Counted from the first letter of the stretch, positions 7,664-16,058 are shown. The stretch: DNA of 64,000 bases from Candidatus Iainarchaeum sp. (GCA_016187745.1 JACPJC010000003.1:1-64000), one strand, 5' to 3'. The notes: a model not told the origin generated them from the letters alone. Translations and numbers: made by a program.

Positions 7664-8578
7664 ATGCCGGGCAAGTTAGTGGTGATGATTCCCGCATACA
7701 ATGAGGCGGGAACAATTGCTGAAGCGATAAGGCGCATTCCGCGCAGAATTGTTGGAATAGGGAAGGTGGAAGTGCTTGTTATTGATGATGGAAGCAGGGA
7801 TGAAACTGCAAAAATTGCTAAGGGCGCCGGTGCAGACTCGGTTTTCAGGCATGAAATAAACAGGGGCCTGGGGATTGCATTCAGGAACGGGCTTGAGAAT
7901 GCGCTCAAAATGGGCGCTGACATAATTGTAAATATGGATGCGGATTTGCAGTTCAATCCCCGGGACATTCCAAAACTTATTGAACCAATTCTCAGAAGCA
8001 GGGCGGATGTTGTTACCTGCTCCCGCTTTAAAGACGCAAAGCTAATTCCGGAAATGCCATTTATTAAAAAAATCGGCAATAAATTTTTCACTTCTCTCGT
8101 CAGCATTCTTGCGGGGCAGAAATTTACTGATACGCAATGCGGATTCCGCGCATATTCTAAGGAGGCTGCGCTGCGCGCAATGCTTTTCGGGCGCTTCACA
8201 TACACGCAGGAGGTTCTGCTGGATTTGATAAATAAGGGCTTCAGGATTGAGGAGGTTGCGTGCAAAGTGAAGGGGCAGCGCGAGGGAAAAAGCAGGATTG
8301 TGAAGCACTGGTATGTTTATGGAATAAAGGCAATGATAATAATCATAAGGAGCCTGCGCGACTACAAGCCCCTGCTGTTTTTCGGCTCTTCTGGAATAGC
8401 ATTATTTTTAATTGGAATTCTCAGCGCGCTTCTCGCGCTCAAAAACCTTGCAATAGTGCTTGTGATTTTGGGAGTATTGCTTGTTGCGCTTGCGCTTCTC
8501 GCTGACATGAGCGACAGGCAGCGCAAAATAATGGAAGAAATCTTGTACAGGCTGAAGAAACAGGAATTGGCTGATTGA
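7664..8578 (+). CDS. GT2 glycosyltransferase, polyprenyl-phosphate sugar synthase type
   Basis: The N-terminal 230 residues are a GT-A fold with the family-2 opening MIPAYNEAGTI, the VLVIDDGSRDETA motif near residue 43 and the DADLQFNPRDI motif near residue 95 that binds the nucleotide-sugar metal. This is the dolichol-phosphate mannose/glucose synthase branch. Two hydrophobic segments near residues 237-285 (FFGSSGIALFLIGILSALLAL and a second) should anchor it in the membrane. It would load a sugar onto a polyprenyl phosphate, a donor for GT-C enzymes such as the divergent gene at 6062-7573. The ATG sits at the predicted transcription start. It heads an operon with radical SAM, methyltransferase and further genes. 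Confidence 0.85.
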   Translation: MPGKLVVMIPAYNEAGTIAEAIRRIPRRIVGIGKVEVLVIDDGSRDETAKIAKGAGADSVFRHEINRGLGIAFRNGLENALKMGADIIVNMDADLQFNPRDIPKLIEPILRSRADVVTCSRFKDAKLIPEMPFIKKIGNKFFTSLVSILAGQKFTDTQCGFRAYSKEAALRAMLFGRFTYTQEVLLDLINKGFRIEEVACKVKGQREGKSRIVKHWYVYGIKAMIIIIRSLRDYKPLLFFGSSGIALFLIGILSALLALKNLAIVLVILGVLLVALALLADMSDRQRKIMEEILYRLKKQELAD

Positions 8579-8580
8579 AA

Positions 8581-9942
8581 ATGAATGTTTTGCTGCTGCA
8601 TCCGCAGTTTGAGATTTACTTTACGCATGAGGCGCCCATTGGGCTGGCTTACCTGCAGGCTGTTCTGCGCGAAAGGCATAATGTGAAAATCCTTGACAAT
8701 AATGTGCTTAATTTGCCGATTGAGAAAATTGTGCAGGAGGCGAAGAAGGCTGATGCTGTGGGGATTTCAGTTACTACCCCTACCTTTGCAACAGTGCGCG
8801 CAATAGCAAATGCAATAAAGCAGGAAACTGATGTGCCAATAATTGTCGGGGGAGCGCATGCAACAATTGACCCCAAAGGATGCCTGGAGTTTGCTGATTA
8901 TGCAGTGTGCGGGGAAGCGGAATATACTTTCCCTAAATTGATTGATGCGCTTGAGAGCGGAAATAAAAAGGCGCTCGGGAAAATCGCGGGGCTTGCATAT
9001 ATTGATAAAAAGGGAAAATTTGTGAGGAAGAAAAATGCGCTCATTGAGAATCTGGATGAGCTGCCCTTTCCGGACTGGAGCGGATTCCCATTGGAAAAAT
9101 ACGGGAGCGTATTGCGCACTTCCGGAAGAAGCCTTCCGATTGTAACATCGCGCGGGTGCCCGTATAATTGCATTTATTGCTTCAAGGGATTGTTCGGAAG
9201 GCGCTTCCGTGCGAGAAGCCCTGAAAATGTGATTGCTGAATTGAAGTATTTGAAGGAGAAATTCCACATAAAGGAATTCCAGGTGGCGGATGACGCGTTT
9301 GCAACAAATCCCCGGCGCGCAATTGAGATATGCAGGAAAATTGCTGAAAACGGATTGAGCATGCCATGGAGCCTGCCGAATGGAATTAGAGTAGGCAGCA
9401 TTACGGATGAGCTTGCGTACTGGATGAAGCGCTCGGGGCTGCAGTACGCTGGGCTTGGAATTGAATCCGGGAACCAGCGCATACTCAACAGGATTGATAA
9501 GCAGCAAACGCTGGAGCAGGTAAGAAAGGGAGTCGCGCTGCTGAAAAAGCACAAAATAACAACTGTGGGATTCTTCATGTTTGGATTGCCCGAGGATACG
9601 GAAGAAACAATGCGCGACACTGTTGAATTTGCAAAATCACTGGATTTGGATTATTATTCAATATCAATGACTACCCCCTATCCGGGAACAAGGCTATATG
9701 ATGAGCTGCTCTCAGGGAAGGGAAGCCTTCTCACAAAAACCCCAGAGGATTTGTTCAGCCTCGGGAGCAAGGCAAAGTACATGATGCCGGGAATGGCCTC
9801 GGCGCAAAGGACGGAAGAGCTTTATAAAAAGGCAAGGCTTGAATTATTGCTAAGACCCAAAACCATACTGCGCACGCTGAAGCACCCGAAGCGCCTTATT
9901 GCCGGCGCAAAGGTCGCATACAAATGGATTGTGAAAACATGA
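8581..9942 (+). CDS. B12-binding-type radical SAM protein 1
   Basis: An N-terminal Rossmann-like cobalamin-binding-type domain (residues 1-140, with EAPIGLAYLQAVL and IIVGGAHATIDP) precedes a radical SAM barrel whose cluster motif SRGCPYNCIYC has cysteines at about 193, 197 and 200. Later motifs typical of the family are GLGIESGNQRIL, FGLPEDTEETM and TTPYPGTRLYDEL. The classical DxHxxG cobalamin ligand is absent, as is common in this branch. Family members methylate or rearrange unactivated carbons, but the substrate here is unknown. I use ATG 8581, three bases after the GT2 stop; a TTG at 8575 would only add two residues. Its stop overlaps the next methyltransferase gene as ATGA. Confidence 0.85.
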   Translation: MNVLLLHPQFEIYFTHEAPIGLAYLQAVLRERHNVKILDNNVLNLPIEKIVQEAKKADAVGISVTTPTFATVRAIANAIKQETDVPIIVGGAHATIDPKGCLEFADYAVCGEAEYTFPKLIDALESGNKKALGKIAGLAYIDKKGKFVRKKNALIENLDELPFPDWSGFPLEKYGSVLRTSGRSLPIVTSRGCPYNCIYCFKGLFGRRFRARSPENVIAELKYLKEKFHIKEFQVADDAFATNPRRAIEICRKIAENGLSMPWSLPNGIRVGSITDELAYWMKRSGLQYAGLGIESGNQRILNRIDKQQTLEQVRKGVALLKKHKITTVGFFMFGLPEDTEETMRDTVEFAKSLDLDYYSISMTTPYPGTRLYDELLSGKGSLLTKTPEDLFSLGSKAKYMMPGMASAQRTEELYKKARLELLLRPKTILRTLKHPKRLIAGAKVAYKWIVKT

Positions 9943-10511
9943 AAAGTGAAAGGGTTAATTACATCAGGAAAAATATGTTCGGAAAAATCCTTGACATTGG
10001 CGCGAACCAGGGGCTGCTGCACAGGATGATTGATGATGGGAAGATGATTGGGCTGGATATTGTAGTTAGCAATTATTCAAAGCGCATGGTGCGGGGAAGC
10101 GCGGAAAAAATGCCCTTCAGGGAAAGTTCATTTGATACGGTTGTTGCGGGGGAGGTGCTTGAGCATCTGCCGCATCCGGAGAAGTTCATGCGGGAATGCG
10201 CAAGGGTTCTGCGGAGCGGGGGGATTGTAATTATCAGCACGCCGAACAGGAATGCGCTGATAAATAGACTGCTGCACAAATTTGACTGCGCGCGCACTTC
10301 GGAAGTTGATTACCACAGGCATGTTTTTACGGAAGAGGAATTAAAAACACTTGCCTCGAAATATTTTAATGTTGAGGAATTCTCATATCTGGCATATGAT
10401 GAAATTGCAAGCCCCGAGGGAGGGGGATTTTATTTCATAAGGAAAATCCTGAATTCTGTTCTGCCAAGGAATTTGCGCGAGGAAATGATCGTTAAATTGA
10501 GGAAGAAATAA
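9939..10511 (+). CDS. SAM-dependent methyltransferase (class I, type 11)
   Basis: From ATG 9939, which overlaps the previous stop as ATGA, the product is 190 residues; ATG 9924 is in frame but would overlap more. The nucleotide motif ILDIGANQGLLHRMI lies near residue 17, followed by the FDTVVAGEVLEHLPHP segment and the GGIVIISTPNRNALI strand typical of methyltransferase type 11. Located between two radical SAM genes in the operon headed by a polyprenyl-phosphate GT2, it probably methylates a sugar or lipid-linked glycan. The acceptor is not predictable. Confidence 0.85.
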   Translation: MKSERVNYIRKNMFGKILDIGANQGLLHRMIDDGKMIGLDIVVSNYSKRMVRGSAEKMPFRESSFDTVVAGEVLEHLPHPEKFMRECARVLRSGGIVIISTPNRNALINRLLHKFDCARTSEVDYHRHVFTEEELKTLASKYFNVEEFSYLAYDEIASPEGGGFYFIRKILNSVLPRNLREEMIVKLRKK

Positions 10512-10526
10512 GGGGAAAGTGGAAAA

Positions 10527-11945
10527 ATGAATATTGTGTTTCTGAATCCGCCGTTTTTCGGCTCATTCAACAGGGAAGTGCGCTTTCAGGCTGTAAGCCC
10601 GCAGAAGGCGCTTCATCCGCCGATAATACTTGCATATGCGGCTGCTGTTTGCAGGGAGGCCGGGCATAAAGTGGACTTAATAGATGCGCCTGCGCTTGAA
10701 TTGGATGAGGAGAAAACACTCCAAAGGATTGCAAAGTTCGGGCCTGAACTGGCTGTAATGCTCACTTCTACGGCGAGCGTAATAAGCGATGGGAAAATCG
10801 CAAGGAAAATTTCGGAAGAAACAGGCGCGAAAACCATTGCTGTAGGGGTGCATGCAAGCTCTGTGCCTGAGGATACATTGCATAAGGGATTTGACATTGT
10901 TGCGCGCGGGGAATATGATTATACAATACGCGATCTTGCAAACGGGATTGCGCTGAACAAAATTCTGGGACTTTCTTACAAAAAGGGGGGTAGGATTATA
11001 CATAACAAGCCAAGGCCTTTAATCAAGAATTTGGATGAGCTGCCGTTCCCTGCGCGCGATTTACTGCCTAATGAGAAATACTATTCGGCGCTCTACAAGA
11101 ATCCATTCACTTTCATTGATGCGGGGCGTGGATGCCCGATGCAGTGCATTTTCTGCGCAATGCCGCAGGTTATGTTCGGGCGCACTTACAGAATGAGAAG
11201 CCCGGAGAAGGTTGTTTCGGAATTGAAGCACATAAGGAAGGATTTCCCTAAACTGCGCAGCGTGCTTTTCAATGATGATACCCTTACTGTAAATAAGGCA
11301 AATGCGATGAAACTGTGCGAGTTAATAATTAAGGAAAAAATAAATCTGCCCTGGGGCTGCTATTCAAGGGTTGATACGATTGATGAGGAGCTTGCGCACA
11401 AAATGAAGGAGGCGGGCTGCTTCCTTGTGAAGATTGGCTTTGAATCGGGATGCGATGAACTGCTGAAAAGCATGAAGAAGGGGCCGAATGCGACAACAGC
11501 GCAGGCGCGCAGGGCGGCAAGGATATTTGAGGATGCGGGAATTCAGGTCCATGGGACATTTGTTTTCGGGATGCCCGGAGAGACCAAAGAAACAATTGCA
11601 AAAACAATAGAGTTTGCGAAGGAACTGGATATTGATTTTGTGCAGTTCTCTGTTGCGCAGCCATATCCGGGAACTGAGTTTTATGATTACTTGAAAAAGC
11701 GCAATCTCCTGAAATTCGATTCATGGAGCGAGTTCATTGATGAGGAGGGCTGCATCGCCCCGATATTTGAATATGAGAACCTCACAAGGGAAGACCTGGA
11801 CAGGGCGCTGCACGCGGCGTACAAGGCGTATTACCTGAGGCCGGAATACATCCTGAAGGCAATAAGGCAGAGGCTCACAAACCCGGAGTTATTGAAAACA
11901 TCGTTCAGGAGCGCGCTGAACCTTCTCAAATACATGAAATCATAG
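10527..11945 (+). CDS. B12-binding-type radical SAM protein 2
   Basis: The 472-residue protein has the N-terminal cobalamin-type domain (LNPPFFGSFN, then LAYAAAVCREAGHKVDLIDA) and the cluster motif GRGCPMQCIFC with cysteines at 203, 207 and 210. IGFESGCDELL, FGMPGETKETI and AQPYPGTEFYDYL follow. The C-terminus carries YYLRPEYILKAIR, the same RPxYxL signature seen in most radical SAM proteins of this locus. The position normally occupied by GGxH reads VGVHASSVPED. It starts 15 bases after the methyltransferase gene, so it is in the same operon. The reaction is unknown. Confidence 0.85.
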   Translation: MNIVFLNPPFFGSFNREVRFQAVSPQKALHPPIILAYAAAVCREAGHKVDLIDAPALELDEEKTLQRIAKFGPELAVMLTSTASVISDGKIARKISEETGAKTIAVGVHASSVPEDTLHKGFDIVARGEYDYTIRDLANGIALNKILGLSYKKGGRIIHNKPRPLIKNLDELPFPARDLLPNEKYYSALYKNPFTFIDAGRGCPMQCIFCAMPQVMFGRTYRMRSPEKVVSELKHIRKDFPKLRSVLFNDDTLTVNKANAMKLCELIIKEKINLPWGCYSRVDTIDEELAHKMKEAGCFLVKIGFESGCDELLKSMKKGPNATTAQARRAARIFEDAGIQVHGTFVFGMPGETKETIAKTIEFAKELDIDFVQFSVAQPYPGTEFYDYLKKRNLLKFDSWSEFIDEEGCIAPIFEYENLTREDLDRALHAAYKAYYLRPEYILKAIRQRLTNPELLKTSFRSALNLLKYMKS

Positions 11946-11955
11946 GGGGCGGAGA

Positions 11956-12435
11956 ATGCGCGTTAAATTCGGAAGAAAAACATTGGGCGTTATCTGCATT
12001 ATTGCAGCAATTGCAATAATACTTTCTTCTGCAGTTCTCGGGCCGAATGCGCAGTATTCCCTTCCCTACATCCCCGAATCAGTTTATTTTTCGAATTTGC
12101 AGGAATATGCGGGAAAGGAAGTTTACATTACCGCATCAATTGCAGGAATAAACGGGAATTCAATTGCATTTGAAAATAATGCCGGGGAAAAAATTGCTGC
12201 TGAACTGCAGAACCCGGAAGAGGCGGAAAAGGGCGGGCTTGTTTTCCTTTCAATAAATTACAATGCGCAATCGGATTCGTTCTCGGGAAAAATCCTCTAC
12301 AGGTATGAGGACAAGGCGCTGCGCGAATTCATTTCAATTATCGGGCTGATTGTACTGATTGTTTATCTGGGAAGGGTCGCGAAATTCGATTTGCGCAGGC
12401 TCAAATTGGTTGTAGGGGGCAGGAAAAATGCCTGA
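11956..12435 (+). CDS. Membrane-anchored OB-fold-like protein, unknown function
   Basis: The 159 residues contain an N-terminal membrane segment (about 10-29), an extracytoplasmic beta-rich stretch (YAGKEVYITASIAGINGNSI to GLVFLSINYNAQS, residues 52-110) resembling an OB fold, and a second membrane segment near 122-140 followed by a basic tail. It starts ten bases after radical SAM 2 and overlaps the next gene by eight bases. No known function is recognised. It may be an accessory protein of the membrane-bound glycan machinery. Confidence 0.65.
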   Translation: MRVKFGRKTLGVICIIAAIAIILSSAVLGPNAQYSLPYIPESVYFSNLQEYAGKEVYITASIAGINGNSIAFENNAGEKIAAELQNPEEAEKGGLVFLSINYNAQSDSFSGKILYRYEDKALREFISIIGLIVLIVYLGRVAKFDLRRLKLVVGGRKNA

Positions 12436-12916
12436 CTGGATTGCGCACCTGGGATTTGCTTTCCTTCTTGCATATGCGCTTAAAATAAGGCGCAAGGAGC
12501 TGGTAGTAATAGGCGCGCTTATTCCCGATATTGTGAGGGTATTCGAGTTTTTGCCCATATTCGGGGATTTAACATTCTTTGCGGCGCTTCCGTTCCACGG
12601 GCTGCTGCTTCCGCTTTTCATTTCAGGAACCATATGCGCGTTTTTCATTGGGGGGATTTCATGCAAAAAGGGCCTTGCGCTGATGTATCTGGGGGTTTTA
12701 ACGCACTTGTTCCTTGACGGGCTGATGCTTTACACTGTTGCAGGAGCAAGGCTGTTTATTCCTTTCTCCTTTGAGCGCTTTGGGCTGCTGAATATTGTGC
12801 CTTCCGAGGACTTCTCGCTGGCAATCCTTGCTGTTGTGATAATTGCAGTTGTTGTGATTTATGAATTGCTGAAAAGGAAGCAGTCAAAGGGCGCTGAACA
12901 AATGAAAGGCAATTAG
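12428..12916 (+). CDS. YdjM-like membrane-bound metal-dependent hydrolase family protein
   Basis: The 162 residues show four to five membrane segments and the conserved polar motifs of the YdjM/DUF457 family: MPDWIAHLG at the start, GALIPDIVR near residue 34, FHGLLLPL near 58 and LTHLFLDGLM near 96. These histidines and aspartates are thought to bind metal. The family is annotated as putative hydrolase, but no substrate is known. The start overlaps the previous gene. A more divergent protein with a similar histidine/aspartate pattern lies at 61016-61429. Confidence 0.75.
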   Translation: MPDWIAHLGFAFLLAYALKIRRKELVVIGALIPDIVRVFEFLPIFGDLTFFAALPFHGLLLPLFISGTICAFFIGGISCKKGLALMYLGVLTHLFLDGLMLYTVAGARLFIPFSFERFGLLNIVPSEDFSLAILAVVIIAVVVIYELLKRKQSKGAEQMKGN

Positions 12917-12983
12917 GCTATGGAGATATGTGTTAGGTGAATTAAGCGCTCCCGGAAGAAATATTAAGTAAAAAGAATTAAGT

Positions 12984-13568
12984 ATGTTGGGATTGGATAG
13001 GGTGATGCTGATGGATGCTGGCCAAAAAATAGAATGCGGGATATGCGGCAAGGCATTCAACAGTGATGAAGCCCTTGCAATGCACACAAAGGCAAAACAC
13101 AATCGGCCCGAAAAGAGACAATTGTTTGCCCCTCATGCGCAGAAGAAAATAAGGAACATTGCATTTATTCTCATTGCAATAATCGCAATCGGCTTTGTCA
13201 TATTCTATGCAATTTCAGGCATAAAAATTCTGCCGCCAATAGATATTTCAGGCCATGTAGAGGAAAGCCCTGCAAGCCATGTGCTCAGGGAGCCAATGCC
13301 GATTGCAGTGCAGAAACACATGCTTGAGCATGCGGATGGGGAAGGCAGGCCTGGCGTGGTGATAAATTACAATTGTGAAAATTTTGCATGCGAGCCCGCC
13401 CTGATAGCAAAACTTGAGGCATTTGCGCAAAGATATGATTATGTCTATGTCGCCCCTTTCACCAATATGAGTGTAAAGATAGCACTTACAAAACTCGGCA
13501 ATATAGAAACGATGGGCGAGTATGATGAAAAACTCATAGAGGCATTTATTCTCGGGCAAGTCAGCTAA
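12984..13568 (+). CDS. C2H2 zinc finger, membrane segment and DUF3105-like domain
   Basis: The 194 residues combine an N-terminal C2H2 finger (CGICGKAFNSDEALAMHTKAKH, residues 18-39), a basic stretch, one membrane segment near 53-74 and a C-terminal domain resembling DUF3105 (ISGHVEESPASHV, then a PGVVINYNC strand, then YVYVAPFTNM). DUF3105 is an uncharacterised, usually extracytoplasmic domain, so the finger would sit on the cytoplasmic side. I kept ATG 12984. In-frame ATGs at 13005 and 13011 would still keep the finger. It stands alone, after the glycan operon and before the RHH/PIN module. Confidence 0.65.
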   Translation: MLGLDRVMLMDAGQKIECGICGKAFNSDEALAMHTKAKHNRPEKRQLFAPHAQKKIRNIAFILIAIIAIGFVIFYAISGIKILPPIDISGHVEESPASHVLREPMPIAVQKHMLEHADGEGRPGVVINYNCENFACEPALIAKLEAFAQRYDYVYVAPFTNMSVKIALTKLGNIETMGEYDEKLIEAFILGQVS

Positions 13569-13611
13569 TAAAGCCAAGCCGCCTCCGCTTTTCAGGGCAT
13601 ATCCTTTTAAA

Positions 13612-13641
13612 TATTACAATGTATTACATTGTATTATGGAA
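13612..13641 (+). promoter_or_regulatory. Operator-like tandem repeats of 10-bp period before an RHH gene
   Basis: TATTACAATG (13612-13621), TATTACATTG (13622-13631) and a partial TATTATGGAA (13632-13641) follow each other with exact 10-bp spacing and run into the ATG at 13636. Direct repeats at one helical turn are typical operators for ribbon-helix-helix dimers, so autoregulation by the encoded protein is likely. Confidence 0.6.
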
Positions 13642-13926
13642 AGCATTTGCATAAGGGTAGAGAAGCCTGTTGCTGAGGAAATTGAAAAATGCATGCGCAA
13701 ATTTCACTACAGCACCAAGACTGAATTCATAAGGGAAGCCTTGCGCGACAAGCTGAAGGAAATTGAGGAAAAGGAAAAGAAAGAAGCATGGGAGAAATTA
13801 TTTGCGCTGCGTGGCGCATTCAAAGGGATGGAAAAAGCGCAGACAGATGAAGAGTGGCATAAGCTTAAGGAAAAGGCAGGAATGGAATTTATAAAAAAAA
13901 TGGAAAAGAAATTCAATCAAAAATGA
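13636..13926 (+). CDS. Ribbon-helix-helix protein, probable antitoxin of a convergent PIN gene
   Basis: The 96-residue protein opens with a beta-strand SICIRVEKPVAEEI and the two helices of a ribbon-helix-helix DNA-binding fold (YSTKTEFIREALRDKL). A long charged helical tail rich in K and E follows, of the kind that wraps a toxin. The partner is encoded on the opposite strand: the PIN gene at 13913-14335 converges on it and overlaps its 3' end by 14 bp. VapB-type antitoxins normally lie upstream of the toxin in one operon, so this tail-to-tail layout is unusual. The same layout recurs at 27401-28072. Confidence 0.7.
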   Translation: MESICIRVEKPVAEEIEKCMRKFHYSTKTEFIREALRDKLKEIEEKEKKEAWEKLFALRGAFKGMEKAQTDEEWHKLKEKAGMEFIKKMEKKFNQK

Positions 13927-14335
13927 TTTGTTCAGGCATTCTGATTTCTGCAATATCCCTTAAATAGTCGAAGTGCCTGTCCCTCGTAATCAATACTGCA
14001 CTATTGTCTCTTGCAAATATTGCATGCAATATATCGGGCTGTGGGGCTTCTTTAATTTTTGATGCAAGCATTTTTGATTCCAAAAGCTGATTAGAAGAAA
14101 GTTCAGCAATTACAAGCAATTCCTTAAATGGATTAAGCATTTCCATTATCTTTTCTTCAGAATATTTTTCCCTGAGTTCTGATAGTATAAGCTCTGAATA
14201 CAGGATCTTGCATTTGTTCGTTTCGCAGTTTTTCAGAAACCTGAACGCAAACTCCCCTAATGGCCTTATCCCGTCGCTTCTATCCTCAAAGTAATCTCTC
14301 CGCACGGAAGTATCAACATAAAACCTTCTTTCCAT
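13913..14335 (-). CDS. PIN-domain ribonuclease (VapC-like)
   Basis: The 140 residues have the PIN acidic residues D8 (FYVDTSV), E48 or E53 (SELILSELRE), D101 (PQPDILHAIFA) and D119 (LITRDRHF). PIN toxins cleave specific RNAs in a metal-dependent way. It is closely related to the PIN protein at 27662-28072; both share GIRPLGEFAF at residues 22-31 and end in a PEQ motif. The gene converges with, and overlaps, the RHH gene, so its expression is not translationally coupled to its likely antitoxin and is perhaps affected by antisense transcription. Confidence 0.8.
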   Translation of the reverse strand: MERRFYVDTSVRRDYFEDRSDGIRPLGEFAFRFLKNCETNKCKILYSELILSELREKYSEEKIMEMLNPFKELLVIAELSSNQLLESKMLASKIKEAPQPDILHAIFARDNSAVLITRDRHFDYLRDIAEIRMPEQIIFD

Positions 14336-14387
14336 GCAATAATAGAATAGCGAACTCCTTTTAACTATTTAGTCAATTAGCGTATAG

Positions 14388-15059
14388 TCATTGAGCCTCT
14401 TCAAGCCCTGCTGCTGCGCATTCCCCGGCATACTGGCAGCTCTTGCACTGCCAGGCCATTGCGCCAACAAGCTTTGCCTCCGCCCCCGGAAGCCTGTTTT
14501 CTGCAAGATGGCTATGCAAATCCCTGAAGCGCGAGAGCGCATGCTCGGCTTTCTGCGCATCATATTCAATCTCAAACCACTTGCTCTGGAGGGTGTTTTT
14601 CTCCACATAGAGTATTATGCCATTATGGACCCCCATCTGGCGCATATAAATTTGCAATTGCATAACGTGCCCTTCGGAGGGCTCTTTTGTGTATTTCAGC
14701 GCCGAGGTTGATTTCACTTCCACAATGTACTGCTTTCCTGCAATTTTCACAAGGATTATGTCATCAATCCTGCCCGAGATTGTTATTTCGCCTTCGGTAA
14801 AGCGGAATGGCACTTCTGCCCCAAGAAGCTCAACTTCCGCGTTCCTCTCGCTTTTTATAACATCAACAACAAAATCGTGAATCATGTTCCCTGCCTCAAA
14901 CACCTTGATCAGTTCCTTGTCAACTTCTTTCGGGGATTTGTAGGAATACCATGATTTGCGCATGCAGCTTCCTGCTTCAGAGGGGTAATAGCGCCCTATC
15001 TCCTTCGGGCGCAGCTCCTGCCTCAGGAAATTCCCAATCATTTCGTTGAAATCAAGCAT
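14388..15059 (-). CDS. Cas4-like PD-(D/E)XK nuclease with cysteine cluster
   Basis: From ATG 15059 the product is 223 residues (a GTG at 15068 adds three). Motifs fit the Cas4/RecB-type nuclease family: an N-terminal cysteine in SEAGSCMRKSWY, GRIDDIILV near residue 96, the catalytic YIVEVKSTSAL near 110, QLQIYMRQMG near 133, and three C-terminal cysteines in CKSCQYAGEC. Together the four cysteines could hold an iron-sulfur cluster. Family members are DNA exonucleases. No other cas gene or repeat array is present, so this is a stand-alone repair or recombination-type nuclease rather than evidence of CRISPR. It is 37 bases downstream of an HD exonuclease gene in the same direction. Confidence 0.75.
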   Translation of the reverse strand: MLDFNEMIGNFLRQELRPKEIGRYYPSEAGSCMRKSWYSYKSPKEVDKELIKVFEAGNMIHDFVVDVIKSERNAEVELLGAEVPFRFTEGEITISGRIDDIILVKIAGKQYIVEVKSTSALKYTKEPSEGHVMQLQIYMRQMGVHNGIILYVEKNTLQSKWFEIEYDAQKAEHALSRFRDLHSHLAENRLPGAEAKLVGAMAWQCKSCQYAGECAAAGLEEAQ

Positions 15060-15095
15060 TTTTATCACGGTGTAGGTGCGGAAGCCAACTTTAAT

Positions 15096-16058
15096 TCACT
15101 TCAAATAAATGCCCCTTCCCAGCTTCTTTGAATAAACCCTGAAATCCTCTGTTTTGGTTTCCTTTTTTATTTTGACGAACTGGTCAACCTTTGAGTCCAT
15201 CTCATCCGCATAATAAACTGCGGCAGCCTCAGGGAAGCTGGGTTCCTGCGGGCTTCCGTATTCATTTGCGCCGTGATGGCTGAGCAGCATGTGCGCGACT
15301 TTTATTTTCAATTCGTTAGGAAAATCCCTTATGCCCCTTATGCGCGCAAGGACTGCCTCCTCCCCCAGGGCGATATGGCCGCGCAGCATCCCCTCCTCGG
15401 TCTGCTTTATGTTTGTGCCGATGCTGAATTCCGAGATTTTTCCAATATCGTGCAGAATTGCGCCTGAAATCAGAAGGTCCCTGTCAAGCGCGGGGTAAAT
15501 CCTGCATATTTCCCTGCATAATTTGAGGACATGGGAAGTGTGCTCAATCAGGCCGCCGATTGTTGCATGGTGCATGTACATTGCAGCAGGGGCGCTCTTG
15601 AACTGCGCCATGAATTCGGAATCATTGAAAAAGGCTTCCATCAATCTGCGCAGAAATTCATTCTTCATTCCCCTTATTTCAGCAAGCATTTCCCCTGCAA
15701 GCTTTTCGGAATCCTCAGCGCTCTTCTCAACAAAGTCAGCAATGTCAAATTCAGAAATTTTCCTGATGCTTCCCGCGCCCTCATTTATGTGGATTTCGGC
15801 AACTCCCCTGAAGGCGCTTGTTTTCCCATCGACCTCAATTACATCGCCCTCCCTGAATTCCCTGTAGAGCGCCTCAACCTTTTCCTTATCAGTTCCGCCC
15901 CAGTACTTCAATTCAATTTCGCCGGTGCGGTCTGCAAGCCCGAGCTCAAAGCGGAACCCGTTCTTGTAAGCCTCGGGGGGATGCCTGTATTTGACAGAAA
16001 AGGCGCTGTTTACGGCATCGCCTTCCTTGAGGCCTGAAATGAATTGTGATTTTGGCAT
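15096..16058 (-). CDS. OB-fold plus HD-domain 3'-5' exonuclease (YhaM-like)
   Basis: The 320 residues match the YhaM/CBF1 family. An OB fold occupies residues 15-100 (FELGLADRTGEIELKYWGG, REGDVIEVDGK), and an HD phosphohydrolase domain from about 150 carries MHHATIGGLIEHTSHV, GAILHDIGKISEF and MLLSHHGANEYG. Characterised bacterial members are Mn-dependent 3'-5' exonucleases acting on RNA or single-stranded DNA. The neighbouring Cas4-like nuclease in the same direction suggests a nucleic-acid processing pair. The start MPKSQF lies on ATG 16058. Confidence 0.8.
   Translation of the reverse strand: MPKSQFISGLKEGDAVNSAFSVKYRHPPEAYKNGFRFELGLADRTGEIELKYWGGTDKEKVEALYREFREGDVIEVDGKTSAFRGVAEIHINEGAGSIRKISEFDIADFVEKSAEDSEKLAGEMLAEIRGMKNEFLRRLMEAFFNDSEFMAQFKSAPAAMYMHHATIGGLIEHTSHVLKLCREICRIYPALDRDLLISGAILHDIGKISEFSIGTNIKQTEEGMLRGHIALGEEAVLARIRGIRDFPNELKIKVAHMLLSHHGANEYGSPQEPSFPEAAAVYYADEMDSKVDQFVKIKKETKTEDFRVYSKKLGRGIYLK

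Noticed and set aside
8767..9552. 261-codon minus-strand ORF inside radical SAM gene 1
   Set aside because: It is opposite the cluster-binding region of a clear radical SAM gene and lacks any family resemblance.
14388..15059. Evidence for a CRISPR-Cas system
   Set aside because: Only a Cas4-like nuclease is present. I saw no regular repeat array and no cas1, cas2 or effector genes in the window.
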